A program made the position numbers and the translations under genes. Positions 36,570 to 44,991 of a stretch of DNA of 64,000 bases are shown one piece after another. This DNA comes from Paracoccaceae bacterium (GTDB lineage Bacteria; Pseudomonadota; Alphaproteobacteria; Rhodobacterales; Rhodobacteraceae), in assembly GCA_026989355.1 (NCBI GenBank), contig JALSJM010000002.1:310001-374000 (forward strand), given 5' to 3'. The stretch's first letter is position 1. The number at the start of each line of letters is the position of its first letter. The notes beneath the pieces were generated by a model that worked only from the letters and a program-made list of their open reading frames with translations, did no database searches and was not told the DNA's origin.

Positions 36570-37178
36570 CTACTGTGTTCTTTCCAGATCATTGACCAGC
36601 GCGTCGATATTGCCCTTGCGCTTGTCGAGCATCGCACCAATTTCTTCACGTTCGCTCAGAAGCATGTTGATGCCTTCGATGAAGATATTGAAGAACAGCG
36701 GTTTGCCCGAGCGATCCGATACGTGAAAGACAACCTCGAAGGGCTCTTGTCCCCGCAGTTTGGTTATCGTCTTGATCTCGTAGAATTTCTTCAGTTTGCG
36801 GGCCTGTTTCACGATGATTTTTCCCCCGATGAACTCGCGGAATCGCCGGCCGTATTTGCGTGAAATGTAGCGTTGGAAAGCCTTGGTGAATTCGCGCAGC
36901 TGTTTTTTCGAGGCGCGGCGCGCATCCACCCCGAGCGCATAGCGAGCAATCGCCGGAACATCTGCGTATTTGGCAAAGATCGTCTCGAATTCCCGCAGCA
37001 TCGCCTCTTCGGACTTGCCCGAATTGATCACGGCATTGATTTCTCCAACCAGCCGATCGACCAGCGCGCGCGCTTCCCCGGTGGTCAGGGCGAGAACCGG
37101 CGACGGCAGGGCCGTTGTCAGCATGGCTGCGCCAAGGCCACCAAGGGCCGCACGGCGTGTCGGTTGTTCATTGACCAT
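36570..37178 (-). CDS. mlaC: MlaC-type periplasmic phospholipid carrier (toluene-tolerance Ttg2D family)
   Basis: About 202 residues. A twin-arginine-like leader (TRRAALGGLGAAMLTTALPSPVLA) precedes the MlaC fold: RALVDRLVGEINAVINSGKSE, MLREFETIFAKYADVPAIARYALG, FTKAFQRYISRKYGRRFREF and VSDRSGKPLFFNIFIEGINML. It shuttles phospholipid between MlaA at the outer membrane and the MlaFEDB ABC importer. The ATG at 37178 follows GAGGAA and overlaps the mlaA end by 11 nt. The mlaFED genes are not in the window. Confidence 0.92.
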   Translation of the reverse strand: MVNEQPTRRAALGGLGAAMLTTALPSPVLALTTGEARALVDRLVGEINAVINSGKSEEAMLREFETIFAKYADVPAIARYALGVDARRASKKQLREFTKAFQRYISRKYGRRFREFIGGKIIVKQARKLKKFYEIKTITKLRGQEPFEVVFHVSDRSGKPLFFNIFIEGINMLLSEREEIGAMLDKRKGNIDALVNDLERTQ

Positions 37179-37941
37179 AGAGTTCCTCGAAAATGTCATT
37201 TCCCTCATCAATGGTGCCTCCGCTCAATTCATATCTGCGATTCTGCAGGAACAGAAGGCGTGCCTGCGCATAGCTGTCGGCACTTTCATACAGGATTGCA
37301 TCCACCGTATCCGAATAGTCATAGCGATCGCCAAGCTTTGTTGCAAATGATGCGAAACGTGCAAGATGGCGTTCGGAATCGGGCAGTTCATGCATCAACG
37401 GGTTGATGAAGAGATCAACCACCTTGCCCACCATGCCGCGCTGTGTTGTGGGGCCAAGGAGCGGCAGTTCGACATAGGGCCCCTCGGCGAATCCCCAGAC
37501 GTAGAGCGTTTCGCCGAAATCGGTGCTGCGTTCGTAAAGCCCCATGCCGTCGGAGGGATCGAGAATGCCGCCAAGACCCAATGTGGAATTGAACAGGAAG
37601 CGCGCCGAATTGTGCAGGGCGTCTTCGATGTTGAGCTGCAACAGATCATTCACCACCATGCCGGGCAGGTTCAGGTTTTCGGTGAAGTTGCGCACGCCGT
37701 TACGCACCGGTTCGGGTATGAGACTGCCGTAACCGCGCGCCGCCGGTCTCAGGAACAGTCGATCGATTTTCTTGTTCAGTTCATGAACCTCACGGTTGCG
37801 GGCTTCGTAAGGATCGCTGATGTGGCTTGCAGGAGGGTTCCGTGGCGTGCAGGCCGCAGTCAGCGCCACGGCGGCGGCGCAGAGCAGTTGCACTGATCCG
37901 CTCCTGAGTTTATGGCTTTTCGTCAGCAATGGCGATCTCAA
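37168..37941 (-). CDS. mlaA: MlaA/VacJ outer-membrane lipoprotein
   Basis: Outer-membrane component of retrograde phospholipid transport, up to 257 residues. The lipobox is TAAC after a hydrophobic stretch. The MlaA body has DPYEARNREVHELNKKIDRLF, PVRNGVRNFTENLNLPGMVVND, FLFNSTLGLGGILDP and YVWGFAEGPYVELPLLGP. The start is unsure. The longest form begins at TTG 37941 with a poor ribosome site but has the basic residues a signal peptide needs. GTG 37893 has an excellent AGGAG with a 7-nt spacer but would leave a 15-residue leader without any basic residue. It is co-transcribed with mlaC. Confidence 0.9.
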   Translation of the reverse strand: MRSPLLTKSHKLRSGSVQLLCAAAVALTAACTPRNPPASHISDPYEARNREVHELNKKIDRLFLRPAARGYGSLIPEPVRNGVRNFTENLNLPGMVVNDLLQLNIEDALHNSARFLFNSTLGLGGILDPSDGMGLYERSTDFGETLYVWGFAEGPYVELPLLGPTTQRGMVGKVVDLFINPLMHELPDSERHLARFASFATKLGDRYDYSDTVDAILYESADSYAQARLLFLQNRRYELSGGTIDEGNDIFEELYGQ

Positions 37942-38109
37942 CCGCTTGTTGGTGGTTCGATGTTAATAGAGGCAATCGGAACGGGTTCCGGCTGATAGCA
38001 CTTCCCGGCCAGAAGTAAGGCCATGGAATGCGCATGACAACCCGAAGTGGCGGCGTTTGCGGAATTGCCGGGCGCTGTCAGCGAAAAGGCAACAGGTGAG
38101 ACAAGAGGC

Positions 38110-39849
38110 ATGAAGCAACCGCCGGACGATCAGACGGGCCAGGAAGAGCTGCGGGCGGCGCGGCGCGAAAACCGCTGGCTGTTCGCCGCGGTGGGCCTGT
38201 TCAGCGCCTTCGTCAATCTTCTGATGCTGACCGGCCCGCTGTTCATGCTTCAGGTCTATGACCGGGTTCTGGGAAGCCGGTCCGAGGAAACGCTGCTGGC
38301 GCTTTCGGTGCTGGTGGCGTTCCTGTTTCTGATGATGGGTCTTCTCGACCATGCTCGCGGGCGCGTTCTGGCCCGTATCGGTGCGCGGTTTCAGGTCCGG
38401 CTCGAACGCCGCGTCTTCGAAGCGGTTCTGAAGGCCGGCACCACCAACCGAAGCCCCCGGCTTGCCGCCACGGCACTGGCCGATCTTGAGGCGGTGCAGC
38501 GATTGCTGTCTTCGCCGGTTCTGAGCGCTCTGTTCGACATTCCCTGGACGCCTCTTTTCCTGGCCGCGATCTTTCTGTTTCATCCGTGGCTGGGTTATCT
38601 GGCGCTGGGCGGCGGAGCGATCCTGATCCTGATCACCCTGATCAACCAGCTGGTTACCCGAAAACCGGTGCAGAATGCCAATCTTGCGGCCCATCGGGCG
38701 GCCCTCATGGCAGAACAGATCCGCACCGAGGCAGATCTGGTGCAAAGCCTCGGAATGCGCGATGCCGCATTCGACCGCTGGCAGCAGGCCCGAAGCAAGG
38801 CACTTCAGGAATCGATCCGCGCGTCAGATGCCGGCGGGGCCTTTGGCGCCATGACAAAGACGTTCCGCCTGTTCCTGCAAAGTGCAATGCTGGCGCTTGG
38901 CGCCTGGCTTGTGTTGCAGGATCAGCTGACGGCCGGTGCCATGATTGCGGGATCGATCATGATGGGCCGTGCGCTTGCGCCGATCGAACTGGCCCTGGGC
39001 CAGTGGCCGGTGGTGCAACGTGCGGCCAGGGGCTGGCAGAACCTTGGCCGTCTGCTCTCTGATATCCGTCCTGATCCGCCGCGCCTTGCCCTGCCTGTGC
39101 CCCGTGCGCTGCTGGTGGCCGACCAGCTGACAGTGGTCCCGCCAGGTGAACAGGTTGCCAGCCTGCGCATGGTCAGTTTCCGATTGGAACCGGGGCAGGC
39201 CCTGGGGGTGATCGGGCCCTCGGGGGCGGGCAAGTCAACGCTTGCAAACGCGATCACGGGCCTCTGGCGTCCTGCCGGGGGCAAGATCCGGCTCGATGGT
39301 GCAACCCTTGATCAGTATGATCCACAGGCGCTTGGCTGCCATATCGGCTATCTGCCTCAGCGGGTGCAGCTGTTTGATGGCACCATTGCCGAAAATATAG
39401 CCCGGCTGCAGGCAAATCCCGATGAGGCCGCCATTGTGGAAGCCGCCCGCAAGGCTGCCGCGCATGACATGATCATGCGGCTTCCGGATGGCTACAATAC
39501 CCGCGTCACGGCCGCCGGAGGGCGGCTTTCGGGCGGACAGCTTCAGCGTGTCGGTCTGGCCCGAGCCATGTATGGCAATCCGGTGATCCTTGTGCTCGAT
39601 GAGCCGAACTCGAACCTTGACAATGAAGGTTCGCTGGCACTCAACCTTGCAATCCGGAATCTCAAGGCCGAGGGGCGGTCAGTTCTGATCATGGCGCACC
39701 GTCCTGCAGCCATTCAGGAATGCGACATGCTGATGGTGATAGAAGGTGGCATGCGCCGTGCCTTCGGAACGAAGGACGAGGTGCTGAAGGCGATGGTCCA
39801 GAATCACGAACAGATAAGGCAATCCGGCCAGAAGGGGGGCGTGACATGA
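38110..39849 (+). CDS. Type I secretion ABC transporter/ATPase (PrtD family)
   Basis: Inner-membrane exporter of 579 residues. Six membrane helices ([21 protein letters not shown] onward) precede the ATPase, with Walker [11 protein letters not shown], signature [17 protein letters not shown] and Walker [17 protein letters not shown]. There is no C39 peptidase-like domain at the N-terminus, so it belongs with PrtD/AprD/HasD exporters rather than HlyB. Its stop overlaps the HlyD-like start (ATGA). No TolC or RTX substrate gene is in the window. Family is clear; cargo unknown. Confidence 0.92.
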   Translation: MKQPPDDQTGQEELRAARRENRWLFAAVGLFSAFVNLLMLTGPLFMLQVYDRVLGSRSEETLLALSVLVAFLFLMMGLLDHARGRVLARIGARFQVRLERRVFEAVLKAGTTNRSPRLAATALADLEAVQRLLSSPVLSALFDIPWTPLFLAAIFLFHPWLGYLALGGGAILILITLINQLVTRKPVQNANLAAHRAALMAEQIRTEADLVQSLGMRDAAFDRWQQARSKALQESIRASDAGGAFGAMTKTFRLFLQSAMLALGAWLVLQDQLTAGAMIAGSIMMGRALAPIELALGQWPVVQRAARGWQNLGRLLSDIRPDPPRLALPVPRALLVADQLTVVPPGEQVASLRMVSFRLEPGQALGVIGPSGAGKSTLANAITGLWRPAGGKIRLDGATLDQYDPQALGCHIGYLPQRVQLFDGTIAENIARLQANPDEAAIVEAARKAAAHDMIMRLPDGYNTRVTAAGGRLSGGQLQRVGLARAMYGNPVILVLDEPNSNLDNEGSLALNLAIRNLKAEGRSVLIMAHRPAAIQECDMLMVIEGGMRRAFGTKDEVLKAMVQNHEQIRQSGQKGGVT

Positions 39850-41222
39850 CAAGGCCGGCACCTGATGCCGCGCGGCGCTCAGAACGCGCCAAGGGCGGCC
39901 GGGCGGAAACGGCGAAATCCGGGGGCCATGCACCATGGTCGGCCCGGCGGCCGCTGTTGCTGGGCTTTCTGGCTCTTTTCGTTCTGGTCGGGGGCTTTGG
40001 TAGCTGGTCGGTACTGGCGCGCATTTCAGGCGCGGTGGTGGTGAGCGGGCAGGTTGAAGTCGAACAAAACCGCCAGGTTGTGCAGCACCCTGATGGCGGG
40101 GTGGTCAGGGAACTTCGGATAAAGGAAGGTGACAAGGTGAAAGCCGGTGATGTGCTGATCAGGCTCGATCCTTCGATCCTGCGCAGCAATCTTGCCACCA
40201 TCGAAAGCCAGCTTTACGAGATCCTGGCGCGGCGGGGGCGGCTTGAGGCCGAACGCGACAGCGCCCGGACGATCATCTTTGCTCCCGAATTGCTGGCTGC
40301 CGCACAGGAAAACCCCGAGGTTGCGGAACTGATCGCCGGACAGGAGCGGCTGTTTCATGCCCGGCTTGAAACGCTGGCGAAATCGGTTGAGCAGTTGCAG
40401 AAGCGGCGCGCCCAGATAGCCAATCAGATCGACGGCATCATTGCCCAGCAGGAGGCCCTGCAGAAACAGATCGGGTTGATTGGTGAGGAACTGGCCAATC
40501 AGCAAGCCTTGCTTGATCGTGGGCTGGCGCAGGCGTCGAAAGTGCTGGCGCTGCAGCGTGAAGACGCACAGTTGCGCGGCCGCATGGGCGAACTGACCGC
40601 GACAAGGGCCCAGGCCGAGGGCCGGATTACCGAGATCGATCTCGAGATCCTGAAGCTCGGAACAACCCGCCGCGAAGAGGCAATCTCGCAACTGCGGGAT
40701 CTTGGTGTGCGCGAACTGGAGCTGACCGAGAAGCGCAATGCCGCGCGCGAGCGACTGAGCCGTCTGGACATTCGTGCTCCGGCTTCGGGCGTGATCTATG
40801 GTCTGACCGTCTTCGGCCCGCAAAGTGTGATTCGGCCGGCAGAGCCGATACTCTATATCGTTCCGCAGGATCGCCCCCTCGTCATCGCGGCCAAGGTTCC
40901 GCCAATCCATATCGACGAGGTATTCCCCGGGCAGGAGGCAGAGTTGCGCTTTCCGGCATTCAATTCGCGCACCATTCCCGAACTCAGGGGAAAGGTGATG
41001 CAGGTTTCGGCGGATGCCTTCGTGGACGAGCGCACCCAGGTGCCCTATTATCGGGTCGAGATCATGCTTGCGGAAGGTGAAGCGATGAAGCTTGGCAAGG
41101 ATGCGGCGCTGATTCCGGGAATGCCGGTTGAGGCCTTCATGCGCACAGCCGACCGCACGCCGCTGGCCTATCTGGTGAAGCCGTTGACCGATTATTTCCG
41201 CAAGGCTTTCCGGGAATCCTGA
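39846..41222 (+). CDS. HlyD/PrtE-type membrane-fusion protein of type I secretion
   Basis: 458 residues. One N-terminal membrane helix ([21 protein letters not shown]) is followed by a lipoyl-type half ([28 protein letters not shown]-like [19 protein letters not shown]), long coiled-coil arms (residues about 150-300), and the second lipoyl/barrel part [21 protein letters not shown]. It bridges the ABC exporter to an outer-membrane TolC-like channel. The start overlaps the ABC gene by 4 nt, so the pair is translated together. Confidence 0.92.
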   Translation: MTRPAPDAARRSERAKGGRAETAKSGGHAPWSARRPLLLGFLALFVLVGGFGSWSVLARISGAVVVSGQVEVEQNRQVVQHPDGGVVRELRIKEGDKVKAGDVLIRLDPSILRSNLATIESQLYEILARRGRLEAERDSARTIIFAPELLAAAQENPEVAELIAGQERLFHARLETLAKSVEQLQKRRAQIANQIDGIIAQQEALQKQIGLIGEELANQQALLDRGLAQASKVLALQREDAQLRGRMGELTATRAQAEGRITEIDLEILKLGTTRREEAISQLRDLGVRELELTEKRNAARERLSRLDIRAPASGVIYGLTVFGPQSVIRPAEPILYIVPQDRPLVIAAKVPPIHIDEVFPGQEAELRFPAFNSRTIPELRGKVMQVSADAFVDERTQVPYYRVEIMLAEGEAMKLGKDAALIPGMPVEAFMRTADRTPLAYLVKPLTDYFRKAFRES

Positions 41223-41293
41223 TTTTGCGGTTTCGCCATTGGCGCAACGGCTGTAGCGTCGGAGCAAAGCCTTCCGGATACAGGAGAATCAGC

Positions 41294-41758
41294 ATGAGCA
41301 ATCCGATCGAACAGCGGCTGGCCAACCTGGGCATATCCCTGCCCGATGCACCCGCTCCGGCGGCCAATTACGTGCCCTGTGTGGTGGTGGGCGATCTGGT
41401 GTTCATCTCGGGCCAGATATCCATGAACGATGGAGAATTCATCCGCGGCAGGCTTGGCGACGATATGGATGTAGCGGCCGGGGCTGTCGCTGCACGGGCC
41501 TGTGGGCTTGCTCTGATCGCCCAGTTGCGTTCTGCCTGTGGCGGCGATCTTTCACGCTTGCGCCGGGTGGTGAAGCTCACGGGTTTTGTCAACTCGACCC
41601 CGGATTTCACCGATCAGCCCAAGGTGATCAACGGAGCATCCGATCTGATGGTCGAGGTATTCGACAACGCCGGGCGCCATGCGCGGGCGGCGGTCGGAGT
41701 TTCGGCCCTGCCATTCGGTGTGGCGGTCGAGGTTGAAGGCATCTTCCAGATCGGCTAG
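41294..41758 (+). CDS. RidA-family enamine/imine deaminase
   Basis: 154 residues, in the YjgF/RidA superfamily group with the NYVPCVVVGDLVFISGQIS start. The family hydrolyses reactive 2-aminoacrylate and related imines released by PLP enzymes. Conserved parts include FISGQ, RLRRVVKLTGFVNSTPDF and RAAVGVSALPFGVAVEVEGIF, where the Arg before AAVGV is the usual substrate-binding residue. The ATG at 41294 follows CAGGAG. It starts an apparent run with the GDPD gene (5 nt gap). The closest PLP dehydratase in the window is BhcB, which makes iminosuccinate. Confidence 0.88.
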   Translation: MSNPIEQRLANLGISLPDAPAPAANYVPCVVVGDLVFISGQISMNDGEFIRGRLGDDMDVAAGAVAARACGLALIAQLRSACGGDLSRLRRVVKLTGFVNSTPDFTDQPKVINGASDLMVEVFDNAGRHARAAVGVSALPFGVAVEVEGIFQIG

Positions 41759-41763
41759 GGCGC

Positions 41764-42564
41764 ATGGCATCGCTTCCGCACTCCTTTCTTGGCCCGCCGA
41801 TTGCACATCGCGGCTACCATGATATCGCAGCGGGCCGGCCCGAGAATTCGCGCGCGGCCTTCGAGGCGGCGATCGGGACGGGCTATGGTATCGAGATTGA
41901 TGTGCAGCAGTCGGCCGATGGCGAAGCGATGGTGTTTCACGATTACGATCTCGGCCGGCTTTCCCATGCGTCCGGCCCGATCCGCCAGCGCACGGCAAGC
42001 GAACTGAAAGGCATCCGGCTGATCGGTTCCGACGAAACCATCCCGACGCTTTCCGAAGTCCTGTCGCTGGTGGCCGGGCGGGTGCCGGTTCTGATCGAGG
42101 TAAAGGATCAGGACGGGATCATGGGCGAGGATGTGGGTGTGCTTGAGCAAAGCATCGCGCGGGCGCTCGACGAATACCACGGAGATGTGGCGGTGATGTC
42201 GTTCAATCCCAATGCGATTGCCGTTTTTGCCGAAGTTGCTCCCCATGTGCCGCGCGGCCTGACCACGGCACCGTTTTCGCTGTCGGCTTGGCCGCTTCTG
42301 CCCCGGCGCGTGCGCCACCATCTTCGCAAGATACCCGATTTCAAGCGCGTGGGCGCAAGCTTCATCAGCCATCAGGCCGCTGATCTTTCCAGTCCGCGTG
42401 TCCGCGAATTGAAGGAAGGCGGTGTTCCGGTGCTGTGCTGGACAATTCACAACAGGGGTGAGGAACTGCGGGCGCGCCAGGTGGCCGACAACATTACTTT
42501 CGAAGGTTACACGCCCGAGATTCCGAGCGGAGCTTTCCAATGGGCAACGCCGGCGATCGGCTGA
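41764..42564 (+). CDS. Glycerophosphodiester phosphodiesterase family protein
   Basis: 266 residues, TIM-barrel GDPD. The catalytic His is in PIAHRGYHD; ENSRAAFEAAIGTGYGIEIDVQ gives the metal-binding Glu/Asp and the second His lies in MVFHDYDLGRL. VLIEVKDQDG and VLCWTIHNRGEE match later strands. No signal peptide is seen, so it is UgpQ-like (cytoplasmic). It hydrolyses glycerophosphodiesters to sn-glycerol-3-phosphate and an alcohol. It starts 5 nt after the RidA stop. Confidence 0.9.
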   Translation: MASLPHSFLGPPIAHRGYHDIAAGRPENSRAAFEAAIGTGYGIEIDVQQSADGEAMVFHDYDLGRLSHASGPIRQRTASELKGIRLIGSDETIPTLSEVLSLVAGRVPVLIEVKDQDGIMGEDVGVLEQSIARALDEYHGDVAVMSFNPNAIAVFAEVAPHVPRGLTTAPFSLSAWPLLPRRVRHHLRKIPDFKRVGASFISHQAADLSSPRVRELKEGGVPVLCWTIHNRGEELRARQVADNITFEGYTPEIPSGAFQWATPAIG

Positions 42565-42624
42565 GCCTGTTTCCGGCCCGAGAAAAGGATCTTTCATGCC
42601 GGGAAGCCGGGGTATGTTTTCCAG

Positions 42625-43563
42625 ATGACATTTACCGTTCTCGTGCTGCTGGTTGCATTTGCGGTGGGGTTCGCCATGAAAACCGGGGGGCTGTGCACCT
42701 ATGCTGCGGCCGAGCAGATCGTCCGCAGGCGTCGGTTCGAGCGTCTGCAGGCCTTTTTCGGTGCGGCTGCATGGGCATTTCTGGTGGTGGTTCCCCTGGC
42801 GTGGCTCTTTCCCGGTGATGTAGCTCTGAGCGGCACCCACGATCGTCTGGACATTGCCCTGGTGGGCGGCGTTGTCCTGGGTGCCGGGGCCTGGCTGAAC
42901 CGCGGCTGTTTCTTTGGGACCTTCGTACAGCTTGTTGGCGGGAACCTTGCCTATCTGGCAACGCTGCCGGGCATGGTTGCCGGGGCGCTGGCGGTGCGGA
43001 TTGCTCTGGCCGACCGGCTTGAGGAAGAGGGCCCGGTGGCCCTGGTGGCGGCCCCGACATCCTGGATGGCGTTGGGCTTCCTGATCGCTGCCGGCATTGC
43101 GCTCACGCTCGTTTTCGATCTGCGCACCATGCGTCGCCGTCCTGTTGCTGGCCTTCTGATTGCCATGGTCATTGGTATCGGCGGTGGCAGTCTGTTTGCC
43201 GCGGTGAAGGGCTGGGATCTTGCAGCGGTCATGATACAGACCGGATACCGGGCCTGGCAGATCGTTCAATCCGGCCCCGTTCCTCTGGCGGTTGGCAGCA
43301 CGCTGGCCATGGTGGCCGGCGGCATTACCGCTGCGATCAGACAGGGTCGTTTCATCCTGAGGCTACCGGGATTTGGCCGGGCACTGGCATGCCTGGCTGG
43401 CGGCATGCTGATGGGTGCGGCCTCTGTGATCATACCGGGCGGCAATGACGGGCTCTTGCTGAGCGGCATCCCCGCTCTCGCGCCGCATGCGTTCGCAGGC
43501 TATCTTGCCATGCTGGGTTCGATGATGGTGCTGCTGGCGATTTTTCCAAAGGAAAAGGGATAA
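42625..43563 (+). CDS. YeeE/YedE family sulfur-compound transporter
   Basis: Polytopic membrane protein of 312 residues. The conserved cysteine motifs FAMKTGGLCTYAA and LNRGCFFGTFVQLVGGNLAY and the repeat-like end GGNDGLLLSGIPAL are those of the TsuA/YeeE thiosulfate-uptake group, so transport of thiosulfate or another sulfur species is likely. It starts 60 nt after the GDPD gene and is the last gene before the convergent TRAP operon. Substrate is inferred from the family only. Confidence 0.82.
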   Translation: MTFTVLVLLVAFAVGFAMKTGGLCTYAAAEQIVRRRRFERLQAFFGAAAWAFLVVVPLAWLFPGDVALSGTHDRLDIALVGGVVLGAGAWLNRGCFFGTFVQLVGGNLAYLATLPGMVAGALAVRIALADRLEEEGPVALVAAPTSWMALGFLIAAGIALTLVFDLRTMRRRPVAGLLIAMVIGIGGGSLFAAVKGWDLAAVMIQTGYRAWQIVQSGPVPLAVGSTLAMVAGGITAAIRQGRFILRLPGFGRALACLAGGMLMGAASVIIPGGNDGLLLSGIPALAPHAFAGYLAMLGSMMVLLAIFPKEKG

Positions 43564-43618
43564 CCGGCTGGGCGGCATTGCATTCCGGGCAGAACGCGGG
43601 CCTGACCACGAAAGAAAC

Positions 43619-43641
43619 GGGGCGGGCCGCAGACCCGCCCC
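43619..43641 (-). terminator. Terminator of the bhc-TRAP operon
   Basis: GGGGCGGG (43619-43626) pairs with CCCGCCCC (43634-43641) over 7 nt. Read on the minus strand the stem is followed by GTTTCTTTC. It lies 24 nt past the dctM stop, so it closes the leftward operon, and it may also serve the convergent YeeE-like gene. Confidence 0.8.
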
Positions 43642-43665
43642 TGACATATCCGGTTGCGCTGCCCC

Positions 43666-44991
43666 TCAGCCATATACCAGGCGCGGCAGCCAGGTGATCA
43701 GCTCTGGGAAGACCATGCACAGAACCAATCCCAGAAGCTGCAACGCCAGGAAGGGAAGCGCCGATCTGAAGATGTCAGACATTGGAATCTCGGGAGGTGC
43801 CACGCCGCGCAGATAGAACAGGGCATAACCGAATGGCGGAGAGAGAAAGCTCATCTGCATGTTGACGAGATAGAGCACCCCGAACCACAGCGGATCGAAG
43901 CCAAGGCTCTTGATGATCGGCACGAAGATCGGCACGGCCAGAAGCAGGATCCCCACCCAATCGAGGAACATGCCGAGGATGATCAGGATCACCATCATCA
44001 GGATCAGTATCCCCCACCGACCAAGGCCTGTGGCATCAAGAGCGCTTGTGACAAACTGTTGTCCGCCCTCAAGCACATAGAGCCCCACAAAGATGGTGGC
44101 CCCGAACATGATCCAGATCACCATGGCCGAAGCCTTGAGCGTGGTCAGGCAGGCCTCGCGTACGGTGCGCCAGTCAAGCTGACCGTGCAGCGCCGCCACC
44201 ATGAACGAGCCGAAGGTGCCGATTCCCGCGGCTTCCACCGGTGTTGCCGCGCCGGAAAACAGTGTGGCGAATACCACGAAGATCAGCGTGATCGGCGCCC
44301 CCATCTTGCGCAGCAGCGCAAGCTTCTCGCCAAAGCTGATGCGCTCGCCTTCCGGAATCGGCGGCCCGAGATCGGGATTGATGTAGCAGCGGACCGTGAC
44401 ATAGAGAATGTAGAGCCCCGAAAGCATCAGGCCGGGGATCACGGCGCCGATGAACAGCTCGCCCACGGACTGCTCGGCCACCACCGCATAGATGATGGCC
44501 AGGATCGAGGGCGGAATCAGGATGCCAAGCGTTCCGCCGGCCATGATCGATCCCATGGCAATCTTGGGATCATACTTGCGTTCGAGCATCGCCGGAAGGG
44601 CGATGATACCCATCGTTACCACCGCCGCACCGATCACACCTACCATTGCCGCAAGGATGGTAGAGGCAATGATGGTGGCCGAGGCCAGTCCGCCGCGCAA
44701 GCCTCCGAGAAGCTTGTAGATCACGTCGAACATGTCTTTGATGATCCCGGCGCGCTCAAGCATCGCTGCCATGAATATGAACAGCGGGATCGCCGAAAGC
44801 TGATAATCCGTCATCAGCGGGAAGATGCGGCTTGGCACGATGTTGAGTGTATCCATGTCGCCCAGAAGGAACAGGAATACCACTGCAAGCCCCCCGGTGA
44901 CGAAGGCAAGCGGCAGCCCTGCCATGAGAAGTGCCAGCAATGACCCGAACATGATCAGGGTCAGCCAGCCTATTCCGATCTCAAGCCCCAT
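43666..44991 (-). CDS. dctM: TRAP transporter large membrane subunit DctM
   Basis: Na+-driven translocating subunit, 441 residues with about 12 membrane helices. Family blocks include FMAAMLERAGIIKDMFDVIY, GTLGILIPPSILAIIYAVV and LDWVGILLLAVPIFVPIIK. The ATG at 44991 has GGAGG 7 nt upstream and overlaps the dctQ end by 11 nt. It is the last gene before a terminator in the bhcABCD-dctPQM run. Partner subunits DctP and DctQ are the two upstream genes. Confidence 0.95.
   Translation of the reverse strand: MGLEIGIGWLTLIMFGSLLALLMAGLPLAFVTGGLAVVFLFLLGDMDTLNIVPSRIFPLMTDYQLSAIPLFIFMAAMLERAGIIKDMFDVIYKLLGGLRGGLASATIIASTILAAMVGVIGAAVVTMGIIALPAMLERKYDPKIAMGSIMAGGTLGILIPPSILAIIYAVVAEQSVGELFIGAVIPGLMLSGLYILYVTVRCYINPDLGPPIPEGERISFGEKLALLRKMGAPITLIFVVFATLFSGAATPVEAAGIGTFGSFMVAALHGQLDWRTVREACLTTLKASAMVIWIMFGATIFVGLYVLEGGQQFVTSALDATGLGRWGILILMMVILIILGMFLDWVGILLLAVPIFVPIIKSLGFDPLWFGVLYLVNMQMSFLSPPFGYALFYLRGVAPPEIPMSDIFRSALPFLALQLLGLVLCMVFPELITWLPRLVYG

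Noticed and set aside
40026-41267. 413-residue minus-strand open frame over the HlyD-like gene
   Set aside because: Shadow of a clear membrane-fusion protein gene with no motif of its own.
41755-43269. 504-residue minus-strand open frame over the GDPD and YeeE-like genes
   Set aside because: It spans two genes with clear families and has no recognisable domain.
43654-44943. 429-residue plus-strand open frame over dctM
   Set aside because: His/Asp/Arg-rich antisense of a membrane protein; a typical shadow frame.
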